This document shows positions 1 through 6,212 of a stretch of 6,624 bases of DNA, piece after piece. The stretch spans positions 1 through 6,624 of the forward strand of contig JACCVK010000199.1 in the NCBI GenBank assembly GCA_013698195.1, given 5' to 3'. A program made the position numbers and the translations under genes. The stretch comes from Actinomycetota bacterium (GTDB taxonomy: Bacteria; Actinomycetota; Thermoleophilia; Gaiellales; Gaiellaceae). The notes under the pieces are model-generated. The model was not told the DNA's origin and did not search any database. It saw only the letters and a list, made by a program, of their open reading frames with translations. Every line of letters begins with the position of its first letter. The stretch's first letter is position 1.

Positions 1-54
1 GACAAGCTGGAGTGCGGCATCCACGAAAACGCGAGATTGGAGAAAACCGCATGA
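1..54 (+). CDS. C-terminal end of an unidentified upstream gene (partial)
   Basis: The first reading frame is open from the window edge and ends at TGA 52-54. It gives a 17-residue tail, DKLECGIHENARLEKTA. The stop overlaps the cysC start codon as ATGA (ATG 51-53, TGA 52-54). This arrangement repeats throughout the window and supports the frame being a real, translationally coupled gene. The tail is too short for me to assign a family. A 54-base open frame in high-GC DNA could also be chance, so confidence is limited. If real, cysC is not the first gene of its operon, which explains why no promoter is visible before it. Confidence 0.4.
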   Translation, partial: DKLECGIHENARLEKTA

Positions 55-650
55 GTCAGCACATCTACGCCCACGAGCATCCCGAGTCGGAGACCGACCG
101 GGGCGGAGGCTTCACCCTCTGGTTCACGGGGCTCTCTGGCTCGGGGAAGACGACGATCGCGCACCACGTGGGTCCGGAGATGGACCGGCGCGGGCTCGTC
201 GTCGAGTATCTCGACGGGGACACCGTGCGCACGCATCTCTCGAAGGGTCTCGGTTTCTCGAAGGAGGACCGAGACGCCCACGTCGAGCGCCTCGGCTGGG
301 TTGCTTCGCGGATCACCCGCCACGGTGGCGCGGTTATCGTGGCGGCGATCTCGCCCTACGAGCAGGCCCGCGCGAATGCACGCGCACTGGTCGAGGAACA
401 TGGCTCGTTCATCGAGATCCACGTGCGGACGTCACTAGACGAGTGCGCCCGCCGCGACGTGAACGGTCTCTACGCCAAGGCCTTCGCGGGGGAGATCAAG
501 GGATTCACCGGCGTGGATGATCCGTACGAGGCTCCGCCCTCCGCCGAGATCGTCGTCGACACCGAAGGGCTCACACCCGAGCAGTCCGCGGCAATCGTGA
601 TCGAGAAGCTCGAAGAGCTCGGCCACGTGCCCGCCCAGGTGCGGGCGTGA
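51..650 (+). CDS. cysC: Adenylyl-sulfate (APS) kinase CysC
   Basis: This cytoplasmic enzyme phosphorylates APS with ATP to give PAPS and ADP. The product has 199 residues, normal for a stand-alone CysC. The P-loop GLSGSGKT is at 27-34, followed by the DGD motif at 55-57 and the conserved helix FSKEDRDAHVERLG at 69-82. ISPY at 100-103 contains the serine equivalent to the phosphorylated one in E. coli CysC. The APS-binding/lid stretch KGFTGVDDPYEAP covers 150-162. I chose ATG 51 because GGAGA at 39-43 gives a good ribosome-binding site 7 bases upstream and because the preceding stop overlaps it. An in-frame GTG at 12 would add 13 poorly conserved residues. The stop overlaps the sat start (GTGA at 647-650), so the two sulfate-activating enzymes are likely co-translated. 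No CysD/CysN-type sulfurylase is fused to it. Confidence 0.95.
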   Translation: MSQHIYAHEHPESETDRGGGFTLWFTGLSGSGKTTIAHHVGPEMDRRGLVVEYLDGDTVRTHLSKGLGFSKEDRDAHVERLGWVASRITRHGGAVIVAAISPYEQARANARALVEEHGSFIEIHVRTSLDECARRDVNGLYAKAFAGEIKGFTGVDDPYEAPPSAEIVVDTEGLTPEQSAAIVIEKLEELGHVPAQVRA

Positions 651-1774
651 CCGATCGACTGGTCGCGCCGCACGGCGGTTCGCTCGTCGATCGAACCGGA
701 GACAAGCCCGCAGATCTCGACTCGCTCGAGAGCGTCCCGCTGACCTCGCGAGAGCTCTCCGACCTGGACATGCTCGCCTCGGGTGCGCTGTCGCCGCTCG
801 AAGGATTCATGGGTCGCGAGGATTACGACTCCGTCGTCGAATCGATGCACCTCGCGAGCGGGCTGCCCTGGGCGCTGCCCGTATGCCTGGCAGTCGACGC
901 CGCGCCGAGCGGCGACCGAGTAGCGCTGGTCGAGGAGTCCGGCCGCCCCGTCGCAGTGCTCGAGGTCGAGGGGGTCTACGAGTACGACAAAGAGCGCGAG
1001 GCCGTGAACTGCTTCCGGACGAAGGACGAGGCCCACCCGGGCGTCGCCCGGCTCTACGAGCAGCGGCCGAAGTACCTCGCGGGCCGCGTCACCGTCTTCC
1101 AGCGCGCCACGCCCACGTTTCCGGAGCTCGCCCTCGACCCGGCCGACACTCGCGCGGCCATCGCAGAGCGTGGCTGGAAGCGCGTCGTCGGCTTCCAGAC
1201 CCGGAACCCGATCCACCGTGCGCACGAGTACCTGACGAAGGTCGCCCTCGAGACCGTCGACGGGCTGCTCGTGCATCCGCTCGTCGGCGACACGAAAGCG
1301 GACGATGTGCCCGTGGACGTGCGCGTCGCCTGCTATCGCACGCTCCTCGACGGCTACTACCCGGAAGATCGCGTACTGCTGTCGGCGTTTCCGGCCGCGA
1401 TGCGCTACGCGGGCCCGCGCGAGGCGATCTGGCACGCGATCTGCCGCAAGAACTACGGCTGCTCGCACTTCATCGTCGGGCGCGACCACGCAGGTGTGGG
1501 CGACTACTACGGCACATACGACGCGCAGCTGATCTTCGACGAGTTCGCGCCCCACGAGCTCGACATCGAGCCGATGTTCTTCGAGCACACCTTCTGGTGC
1601 AACCTGTGCGGATCGATGGCGAGCACCAAGTCATGTCCCCACGGTCCGGACGATCGCGTCTTTCTCTCCGGGACAAAGGTGCGCGAGATGCTCGACGAGG
1701 GCGAGGTCCCGCCCGTGGAGTTCACCCGCCCCGAGGTGGCCCAGGTCTTGATCGACGCCTATCGGGTGCCGTGA
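647..1774 (+). CDS. sat: Sulfate adenylyltransferase (ATP sulfurylase, single-chain Sat type)
   Basis: Sat catalyses sulfate + ATP to APS + PPi, the step before CysC. The 375-residue product is a typical length for the single-polypeptide Sat family, unrelated to CysDN. An N-terminal PUA-like domain (about 1-160, with PLEGFMGREDY at 50-60) is followed by the nucleotidyltransferase domain. There, QTRN (184-187) and HRAH (190-193) form the ATP/sulfate site and GRDHAG (278-283) is a second conserved loop. SGTKVREML at 341-349 is the usual C-terminal motif. Cys318, Cys321, Cys330 and His332 form the zinc-binding pattern seen in many bacterial and archaeal Sat enzymes. The GTG start overlaps the cysC stop, and AGGTG at 637-641 is a weak ribosome-binding site. 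No APS or PAPS reductase is in the window, so whether the product feeds reduction or sulfation cannot be told from these genes alone. The sulfotransferase downstream favours at least some sulfation. Confidence 0.95.
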   Translation: MTDRLVAPHGGSLVDRTGDKPADLDSLESVPLTSRELSDLDMLASGALSPLEGFMGREDYDSVVESMHLASGLPWALPVCLAVDAAPSGDRVALVEESGRPVAVLEVEGVYEYDKEREAVNCFRTKDEAHPGVARLYEQRPKYLAGRVTVFQRATPTFPELALDPADTRAAIAERGWKRVVGFQTRNPIHRAHEYLTKVALETVDGLLVHPLVGDTKADDVPVDVRVACYRTLLDGYYPEDRVLLSAFPAAMRYAGPREAIWHAICRKNYGCSHFIVGRDHAGVGDYYGTYDAQLIFDEFAPHELDIEPMFFEHTFWCNLCGSMASTKSCPHGPDDRVFLSGTKVREMLDEGEVPPVEFTRPEVAQVLIDAYRVP

Positions 1775-1819
1775 CTCGCCACGCCCGCGGACGCGAAGCG
1801 GCCGCCTTTAGGGGTCTTC

Positions 1820-1859
1820 GCGCACACGGAATCTGCGATCGCGGATTCCGTGTTTGCGC
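1820..1859 (+). repeat. 40-base inverted repeat abutting the transporter start codon
   Basis: The core is CACGGAATC (1825-1833) and its exact reverse complement GATTCCGTG (1844-1852) around the near-palindromic centre TGCGATCGCG. In RNA the core would form a 12-bp stem (1825-1836 with 1841-1852, one U-G pair) closed by a GAUC loop. GCGCA (1820-1824) can extend it by pairing with TGCGC (1855-1859) across a two-base bulge (1853-1854). The structure ends exactly at ATG 1860. It fills nearly half of the 85-base gap after sat. As DNA it could be an operator for a dimeric regulator. As RNA it could cap the sat transcript or hide the transporter start. No T-run follows, so it is not a classical intrinsic terminator. 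The symmetry is directly seen; the function is inferred. Confidence 0.75.
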
Positions 1860-2765
1860 ATGACCTGGGAGTTCGTCCTCGCCGGGCTCTTCACCGGATT
1901 GCTCGTCGGGACGACGGGGATGGGCGGCGGCTCGCTGATGACGCCCATCCTCGTGTTCATTTTCGGCATTCCGCCGACGACGGCGATCGGCACGGACATC
2001 GCGCACGGCGCGGCTTTCAAAACGGTGAGCGCCGTCCAGCACCGACGGATGGGGAACGTGCGTGCCCGGCTGGCGGGCTGGATGCTCATCGGCTCCGCGC
2101 CGATGTCGCTCGTCGGCGTCTGGACGGCGGTCCAGGTCACCGATCGCTACGGGGACGGCGTCGAAGACGTCATGGCGAAGGTTCTCGGTGCCGCGCTGCT
2201 GTTCGGAGCGATCGGCCTCTTCGCGAAGAGCCTCATCCACACGAGCACGGGCGGCGAGATGCGCGGCAAGCTCAGCAGGCGCGACTGCATCGCGGCCATC
2301 ATCATCGGCGCTTTCGGCGGCTTTATCGTCGGGTTGACCTCCGTCGGGAGCGGGGTCTTCTTCGGGCTGACGCTGCTCATCCTCTTCCCGCTCCGGGCGC
2401 AGAAGGTCGTCGGCACGGACATCTTCCATGCCGCGGCGCTCCTCTACGTCGCCGGCGTCGGACACTGGCTCGCGGGAAACGTCGACTTCACGATTCTCGG
2501 CTGGCTGCTCGTCGGGTCGATCCCGGGAGTGCTCGTCGGCGGACGGCTTACGCTTGCCATACCCGAGCGGCGTCTCCGCTTCATCCTCGCCGGCGTCCTC
2601 GGTCTCGCCGGCATCAAGCTGCTGGACGTTCCCGGCTCCGGGGTCATCGTCATCGTCGTGCTGTCAGCCGCGCTCGTCGCTCTCCTCGTCTTCCTCGCGC
2701 GCCATACCTGGATCCGCTTCCGCGCGCGGGGTGAGGACGCGGCGCCCGCCCCGTCTCCCGACTAG
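1860..2765 (+). CDS. TauE/SafE-family membrane transporter (probable sulfur anion permease)
   Basis: This is a 301-residue integral membrane protein with about eight hydrophobic segments and the internal duplication of the TauE/SafE (DUF81) family. The first half opens with a glycine-rich GTTGMGGGSL (17-26) followed by IGTDIAHGAA (43-52). The second half repeats this as GLTSVGSGVFF (158-168) followed by VGTDIFHAAALL (184-195). Family members export sulfite or sulfoacetate or take up sulfonates and related anions. Placement 85 bases after sat suggests transport of sulfate, sulfite or thiosulfate, but the substrate cannot be read from the sequence. ATG 1860 is chosen because it precedes the first membrane segment directly. 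No ribosome-binding site precedes it because the inverted repeat runs up to the ATG. TTG 1854 is the only other start in frame before TAG 1809. The C-terminal tail after about residue 283 is arginine-rich, then Ala/Pro-rich, and probably cytoplasmic. Confidence 0.87.
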   Translation: MTWEFVLAGLFTGLLVGTTGMGGGSLMTPILVFIFGIPPTTAIGTDIAHGAAFKTVSAVQHRRMGNVRARLAGWMLIGSAPMSLVGVWTAVQVTDRYGDGVEDVMAKVLGAALLFGAIGLFAKSLIHTSTGGEMRGKLSRRDCIAAIIIGAFGGFIVGLTSVGSGVFFGLTLLILFPLRAQKVVGTDIFHAAALLYVAGVGHWLAGNVDFTILGWLLVGSIPGVLVGGRLTLAIPERRLRFILAGVLGLAGIKLLDVPGSGVIVIVVLSAALVALLVFLARHTWIRFRARGEDAAPAPSPD

Positions 2766-2965
2766 CGGCGCTCGTCGACAACGAGGTCGGCAAACGACGA
2801 CCACGACTTCCCGCACTCCCACCAGCCGTGCACGTGCGGCGTCACGAGCGCGACGTTGCGGAAGTAGTAGATGGGGATCGCGGCGACCTGCTCGGCGACG
2901 GCCATGCGGTCGGCGGCGTGGAAGAGCTCGAGCCTCCGACGGCCGTCCGCTTCGGCTCGCGCCCC
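2762..2965 (-). pseudogene. Remnant: C-terminal tail resembling a family 5 extracellular solute-binding protein
   Basis: Reading leftward, about 65 residues in this frame resemble the end of a peptide/nickel-type (family 5) ABC solute-binding protein. The pattern is a charged helix (RRRLELFHAADRMAVAEQ), then IPIYYFRN, then VTPHVHGWWE, then SFADLVVD just before TAG 2762-2764. Only the tail exists: no signal peptide, lipobox or ligand-binding lobes lie upstream. The same frame continues back into GVETPLIGRDH, which looks like the linker that follows a cyclase domain in cyclase-ATPase proteins. The join near 2965 therefore looks like a deletion scar. Either one long fusion gene lost its middle, or two neighbouring genes were fused by a deletion. 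The assignment rests on recalled family patterns and was not searched. The stop lies inside CTAG 2762-2765, shared with the convergent transporter stop. Confidence 0.5.
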
Positions 2966-3634
2966 GTGATCGCGTCCGATGAGCGGCGTCTCGACGCCGA
3001 CGACGCCGCGTGGCTTGACCGCGTCGGGACGTGCCCGCAACGGAGATGCGTAACGACCGGCTCCACCTTTCCCTTGAGCTCGTGCTGGGTAGGCTCGCCC
3101 CACTCAAAAAGCCCTTCGGCGAGGCGGTGTGTCGTCGCGTCTACGAGAATGCTGCCGGGATCGGCTGCGCCCTGGAGACGGGCGGCGGTGTTCACGGTAT
3201 CGCCGAAGGCAGCGTACTCCACGCGCTCTCCCGCGCCCACGGCACCTACGACCACCGGCCCCGTCGTCACACCGACACGGACGCCGAAGTCACCGATGCC
3301 CCAGCCGCGCTCGACCTCGGACGCGTATCCGCTCATCGACTCGACGATCGCGAGGCCCGCCAGCAGCGCGCGCTCGGCGTCGTCCTCGGACGCGACCGGA
3401 GCGCCGAAGAACGCCAGCACCCCGTCGCCGGCGAGATCCTTCACATACCCGCCGAAACGCTCGATCTCCGCGACGATGCGCGCGATGGCGCCGGCCATCA
3501 CGAGCTTTACCTCGGCGTCGTCGAGACTTTCCGCGAGCGCCGTCGAGCCGACGACGTCCGCGAAGAGCGCGGTGATCGGACGGCGCTCCTCCCTGACCGC
3601 GGGCCCGTGTCGACGGTCTCCGCCACCGGGTCAT
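2966..3634 (-). pseudogene. Degraded class III adenylate/guanylate cyclase domain gene
   Basis: The minus-strand frame open from 3630 leftward encodes a nearly complete class III cyclase domain. ITALFADVVGST (about 3541-3576) carries the first metal aspartate. GGYVKDLAGDGVLAFFGAP carries the conserved lysine and the second metal aspartate (about 3424-3426). EYAAFGDTVNTAARL carries the catalytic Asn and Arg. HELKGKVEPV closes the domain near 3052. This frame has no ATG, GTG or TTG between TGA 3631-3633 and GTG 3499-3501, and starting at 3501 would remove the first metal-binding strand. A plausible original start, ATG at 3634-3632, is in another frame. After about 3050 the sense also moves to a different frame, giving KPRGVVGVETPLIGRDH (about 2966-3016), the usual linker into an ATPase domain that is absent. 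Two frame breaks and a lost C-terminus point to a pseudogene. Sequencing error could explain one break but not the missing ATPase region. Confidence 0.72.
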
Positions 3635-3640
3635 TCTGTC

Positions 3641-3646
3641 TACGAT
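3641..3646 (+). promoter_or_regulatory. Possible -10 element for the formyltransferase operon
   Basis: TACGAT at 3641-3646 fits the actinobacterial TANNNT -10 pattern and ends 9 bases before ATG 3656. That spacing would start the transcript at or a few bases before the ATG, as in leaderless genes. It fits with the absence of a ribosome-binding site there. I see no convincing -35 box upstream. This is a short, weak match in a plausible place, not proof of a promoter. Confidence 0.3.
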
Positions 3647-3655
3647 CGCGCGGCC

Positions 3656-4549
3656 ATGCGCACCGTCTGGGTCAGCGACGACATCATCGGCCGCGACTGT
3701 CTGGAGGTGGCGGCTGAGGTGGGCGCCGAGATCGTCGGCGTCGTGACGCTTCCCGAGAGCGCGACCATCGATCGTTCCGCCCGGTGCCGGTTCGACGAGA
3801 TCGCCGCCCGGGTCGGAGCCGAATACGTCGAGGCGGAGGACGTCAACTCGGCAGACGTGCTCGCTGCGCTCGAGCGGCTCGATCCCGAGCTCGTCTTCAT
3901 CGTCGGCTGGTACCAGCTCGTTCGCGAGCCGTTCATCGCGCGTGCGCGCGAGGGCGTCTTCGGGATGCATCCGACCCTGCTTCCGCGTCATCGCGGCCGC
4001 GCGTCGATTCCGTGGGCGCTTCTTTCCGGTCTCGCCCGAACCGGAGTCACGCTGTTCCAGATCGTCGATGCGAGCGCCGACTCAGGTGAGATCGTGGGAC
4101 AGGTCGTCGTCGACATCGAGCCCGACGACACGGCGACGACCCTCTTCGAACGGGTCGCGACCGCGCATGTCGACCTGATCCGAGAGTACGTGCCTGAGAT
4201 CGTCGCCGGCACCGCGCCGCGGATCCCTCAGAACTCGGCGCGAGCGAGCACCTGGCCTAGGCGTAGGCCTGCCGACGGCATCATCGACTGGGAGACCCGC
4301 GCTCCGTATCTCTACGACTGGGTGCGCGCGCAGACGAGGCCGTATCCAGGCGCGTTCACCTACCTCGGGGACGAGAAGGTCGTCGTCTGGCGCGCTCGTC
4401 CTGTCGAGCACGCGGAGCTCGCTCCGGCGGGGACGGTCGTCGCGGAGCGAGCCGAGGGACCGGTCGTCGCCTGTGGCGAGGGCGCCTTGTTGCTCGAGGA
4501 GTTCGAGCCCGGCGCCGGACAGCTCGTCGTGGGAGCGAGGCTCGGATGA
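3656..4549 (+). CDS. Formyltransferase with Fmt/ArnA-like two-domain layout
   Basis: The 297-residue protein has an N-terminal formyltransferase fold (about 1-185) and a C-terminal Fmt-like domain (about 205-290, beginning with GIIDWETRA at 208-216). The family moves a formyl group from 10-formyltetrahydrofolate to an amine, on Met-tRNA (Fmt) or on amino sugars (ArnA, VioF and relatives). The signature loop runs from HPTLLPRHRGRASIPW (105-120) through TGVTLFQIVD (129-138) to ADSGEI (141-146). His105 and Asp142 match the catalytic His and Asp. The usual catalytic Asn two residues before the His is replaced by Gly103 (GMH instead of NxH). This and the coupling to a deacetylase make a sugar or small-molecule substrate more likely than tRNA. 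ATG 3656 directly precedes the first beta strand; the frame is open far upstream but reads there as antisense of the cyclase remnant. The stop overlaps the next start (ATGA, 4546-4549). Confidence 0.85.
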   Translation: MRTVWVSDDIIGRDCLEVAAEVGAEIVGVVTLPESATIDRSARCRFDEIAARVGAEYVEAEDVNSADVLAALERLDPELVFIVGWYQLVREPFIARAREGVFGMHPTLLPRHRGRASIPWALLSGLARTGVTLFQIVDASADSGEIVGQVVVDIEPDDTATTLFERVATAHVDLIREYVPEIVAGTAPRIPQNSARASTWPRRRPADGIIDWETRAPYLYDWVRAQTRPYPGAFTYLGDEKVVVWRARPVEHAELAPAGTVVAERAEGPVVACGEGALLLEEFEPGAGQLVVGARLG

Positions 4550-5274
4550 GCTCCGAGCGCACCACTCGCTTGCAACAGCCTGCGGCGAGCGTCCGTGTAC
4601 TCGTGTTCGCCGCCCACCCCGATGACGAGGTGCTTGGCATGGGCGGGACCATCGCCGTGCATGCCGTCGATCGCGGCGACATGGTGCGGATTGCGTGCGT
4701 CACGGATGGAAGCTCGACCCAGTACCCGGGCGACGCCGCGAAGCGCGCGCAGAAGGAGGGCGAGGCGACCCGTGCGGCCGCTGAGCTCGGCGTCACCGAC
4801 TACGTTCATCTGGACCTGCCCGACATGCGGCTCGACACGCTCGCGCACGTCGAGGTGAACCGCGTGGTCGAGGAGCAGGTCCGAGCGTTCGGGCCGACGG
4901 TCGTCTACACGCCGCACCCCGACGTGAACTACGACCACCGCGCTCTCTTCGACTCCGTCGTCGTCGCAACCCGTCCGGTGCCGACTCAGAGCGTCCGCCG
5001 ACTGCTCACGTACGCGCCGACCTCGAGCACCGAGTGGACACCCGCGCCCGTGAACTGGTTCGTCCCCAACTGGTACGAGGACGTGACGGGGATGCTCGAG
5101 CGCAAGCTCACCGCCTTCGCGCAGTACGAGACCGAGCAGCGGCCGTATCCGCATCCGCGGAGCGAGCGCGCGATTCGGGCTGCCGCGGAGTTTCACGGTG
5201 CGAGCTGCGGCTGTGAGCACGCGGAGCCGTTTGTCCTCGTTCGCAGCCTCGAACGCAGCCACCAACGCGCCTAG
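4546..5274 (+). CDS. PIG-L (LmbE-like) family zinc-dependent deacetylase
   Basis: The 242-residue protein belongs to the family that removes acetyl groups from N-acetylglucosaminyl compounds, including MshB, BshB, PIG-L and antibiotic deacetylases. The zinc/catalytic motif AHPDDE is at 23-28 (His24 and Asp27 as metal ligands, Asp26 as likely general base). GMGGT follows at 31-35 and TDG at 53-55. The second metal region HPDVNYDH is at 124-131. The C-terminal block AAEFHGASCGCEHAEPFV (213-230) is the usual end of bacterial members. Length matches the short BshB-like type better than the roughly 300-residue actinobacterial MshB. No signal peptide is seen, so it probably acts in the cytoplasm. 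ATG 4546 overlaps the formyltransferase stop, with GAGG at 4537-4540 as ribosome-binding site. Coupling to a formyltransferase suggests deacetylation to expose an amine that is then formylated; this is inference. Confidence 0.9.
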   Translation: MSSERTTRLQQPAASVRVLVFAAHPDDEVLGMGGTIAVHAVDRGDMVRIACVTDGSSTQYPGDAAKRAQKEGEATRAAAELGVTDYVHLDLPDMRLDTLAHVEVNRVVEEQVRAFGPTVVYTPHPDVNYDHRALFDSVVVATRPVPTQSVRRLLTYAPTSSTEWTPAPVNWFVPNWYEDVTGMLERKLTAFAQYETEQRPYPHPRSERAIRAAAEFHGASCGCEHAEPFVLVRSLERSHQRA

Positions 5275-6212
5275 TGCGGCGATTGCCGCAGACGCTGATC
5301 GTCCTCGCGCTCCTCGGCGCAACCGCCGCAGCGTTCGCGGTCACCGAGCGGTTGAAGCTCGAGAAGAGCCCGATCACCGGTACGCGCGTGGACAAGGTGT
5401 TCTCGCCCGTCTGTGAGTGCGCGCGAGACGTGAGCGTCATCTCTTTTCGACTCCGCAAGCCGGGAACGGTCACGGTGGACGTGCTCGACTCGGGGGGCGA
5501 CCCGGTGCGCACGCTCGTCCGCGACCGGCGAGAGCTCGCGGGACGCGTCTCTTACACGTGGGATGGGCGGGGCGAAGCCGGACGCGTGGTCGAGGAGGGG
5601 ATCTACCGCCCGCGGGTGCGACTGCGTCAGAACGGCCGCACGATTGTGCTCCCGAACCCCATCCGCGTGGATACAACCCCGCCGACGATCTCGCTTCGTC
5701 GCGCATTCCCGCGCCTCTTCTCACCGGATGGCGACGGGAACGTCGATCGCGTCACGGTCGAGTACGAGATCGACGAGCCGGCACGCGCGATGATGCTCGT
5801 GAACGGGCGCCGACGGGTGCTCAGCAAGTTCCGCGAGACGAAGGGCCGCCTCCTGTGGTTCGGCCGCATCGGCGGCCAGCCGGTTCGGCCGGATGACTAC
5901 GAGATTCGTCTGCGGGCCTTCGACCTAGCGGGCAACCGCTCGGCGAGATCGCGGGCCATCGCCGTGCGGCTGCGGTACGTCGAGTTCGTTCGCGATCGCG
6001 TTGAGGTGGTCGCCGGAGAGCGCTTTGGGATCGGGGTCGCAACCGATGCCGATGTGTACCGCTGGCTCTTCGACGCGCGCCGCGGGAAGTTTCGGAAGCG
6101 GGTTCTCGTGCTGCGCGCCCCCGACGATCCCGGTACGTACGCGGTCTACGTCGTGGTCGGGCGCTGGGCCGATCGCGCCGAGGTGGTCGTAACCGAGCCC
6201 GCGCAGCCGTGA
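5274..6212 (+). CDS. Membrane-anchored or secreted protein with FlgD-like Ig domains
   Basis: The 312-residue protein begins with an RR pair and a hydrophobic stretch (about 7-22), a signal peptide or N-terminal anchor with no clear lipobox. A CxC pair follows (Cys47, Cys49 in SPVCECA). A first beta-rich domain (about 54-118, VTVDVLDSGGDPVRTL and YTWDGRGEAGRVVEEGIYR) matches the FlgD Ig-like pattern used in cell-surface proteins. A second begins with DTTPP (133-137) and FSPDGDGNVD (149-158), whose aspartates suggest a calcium-type loop, and ends in AFDLAGNRSARSR (215-227). A third beta-rich segment covers about 235-308. No enzymatic motif is visible. I infer an outer-surface role, possibly binding a glycan or scaffolding the neighbouring pathway. 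GTG 5274 overlaps the deacetylase stop by one base (TAG 5272-5274), and the start is supported mainly by placing the hydrophobic segment at the N-terminus. Confidence 0.75.
   Translation: MRRLPQTLIVLALLGATAAAFAVTERLKLEKSPITGTRVDKVFSPVCECARDVSVISFRLRKPGTVTVDVLDSGGDPVRTLVRDRRELAGRVSYTWDGRGEAGRVVEEGIYRPRVRLRQNGRTIVLPNPIRVDTTPPTISLRRAFPRLFSPDGDGNVDRVTVEYEIDEPARAMMLVNGRRRVLSKFRETKGRLLWFGRIGGQPVRPDDYEIRLRAFDLAGNRSARSRAIAVRLRYVEFVRDRVEVVAGERFGIGVATDADVYRWLFDARRGKFRKRVLVLRAPDDPGTYAVYVVVGRWADRAEVVVTEPAQP

Noticed and set aside
470..1588. Long minus-strand open frame opposite cysC and sat
   Set aside because: It is antisense to two clearly identified enzymes. Its composition is Arg/Ala/Val-rich without family motifs, as expected of a high-GC shadow frame.
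1722..2465. Minus-strand open frame opposite the TauE/SafE gene
   Set aside because: The Asp/Arg/Glu-rich low-complexity translation is antisense to a gene with clear duplicated membrane motifs.
2771..2785. CTCGT-CGACA-ACGAG hairpin after the transporter stop, considered as a terminator
   Set aside because: It has only 5-bp arms and no T-run, and it lies in the sense frame of the minus-strand remnant (LVVDERR).
2828..3655. Plus-strand extension of the formyltransferase frame upstream of ATG 3656
   Set aside because: The Ser/Pro/Arg/Thr-rich translation has no domain pattern, and the minus strand there encodes the recognisable cyclase. The formyltransferase fold starts cleanly at 3656.
4254..4269. 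Perfect short inverted repeat GGCCTA-GGCG-TAGGCC
   Set aside because: It lies inside the formyltransferase linker, has only 6-base arms and no T-run. It is best explained by codon choice.
4360..5322. Minus-strand open frame opposite the PIG-L gene
   Set aside because: It is a shadow of a gene with complete zinc-binding motifs and shows no recognisable motif of its own.
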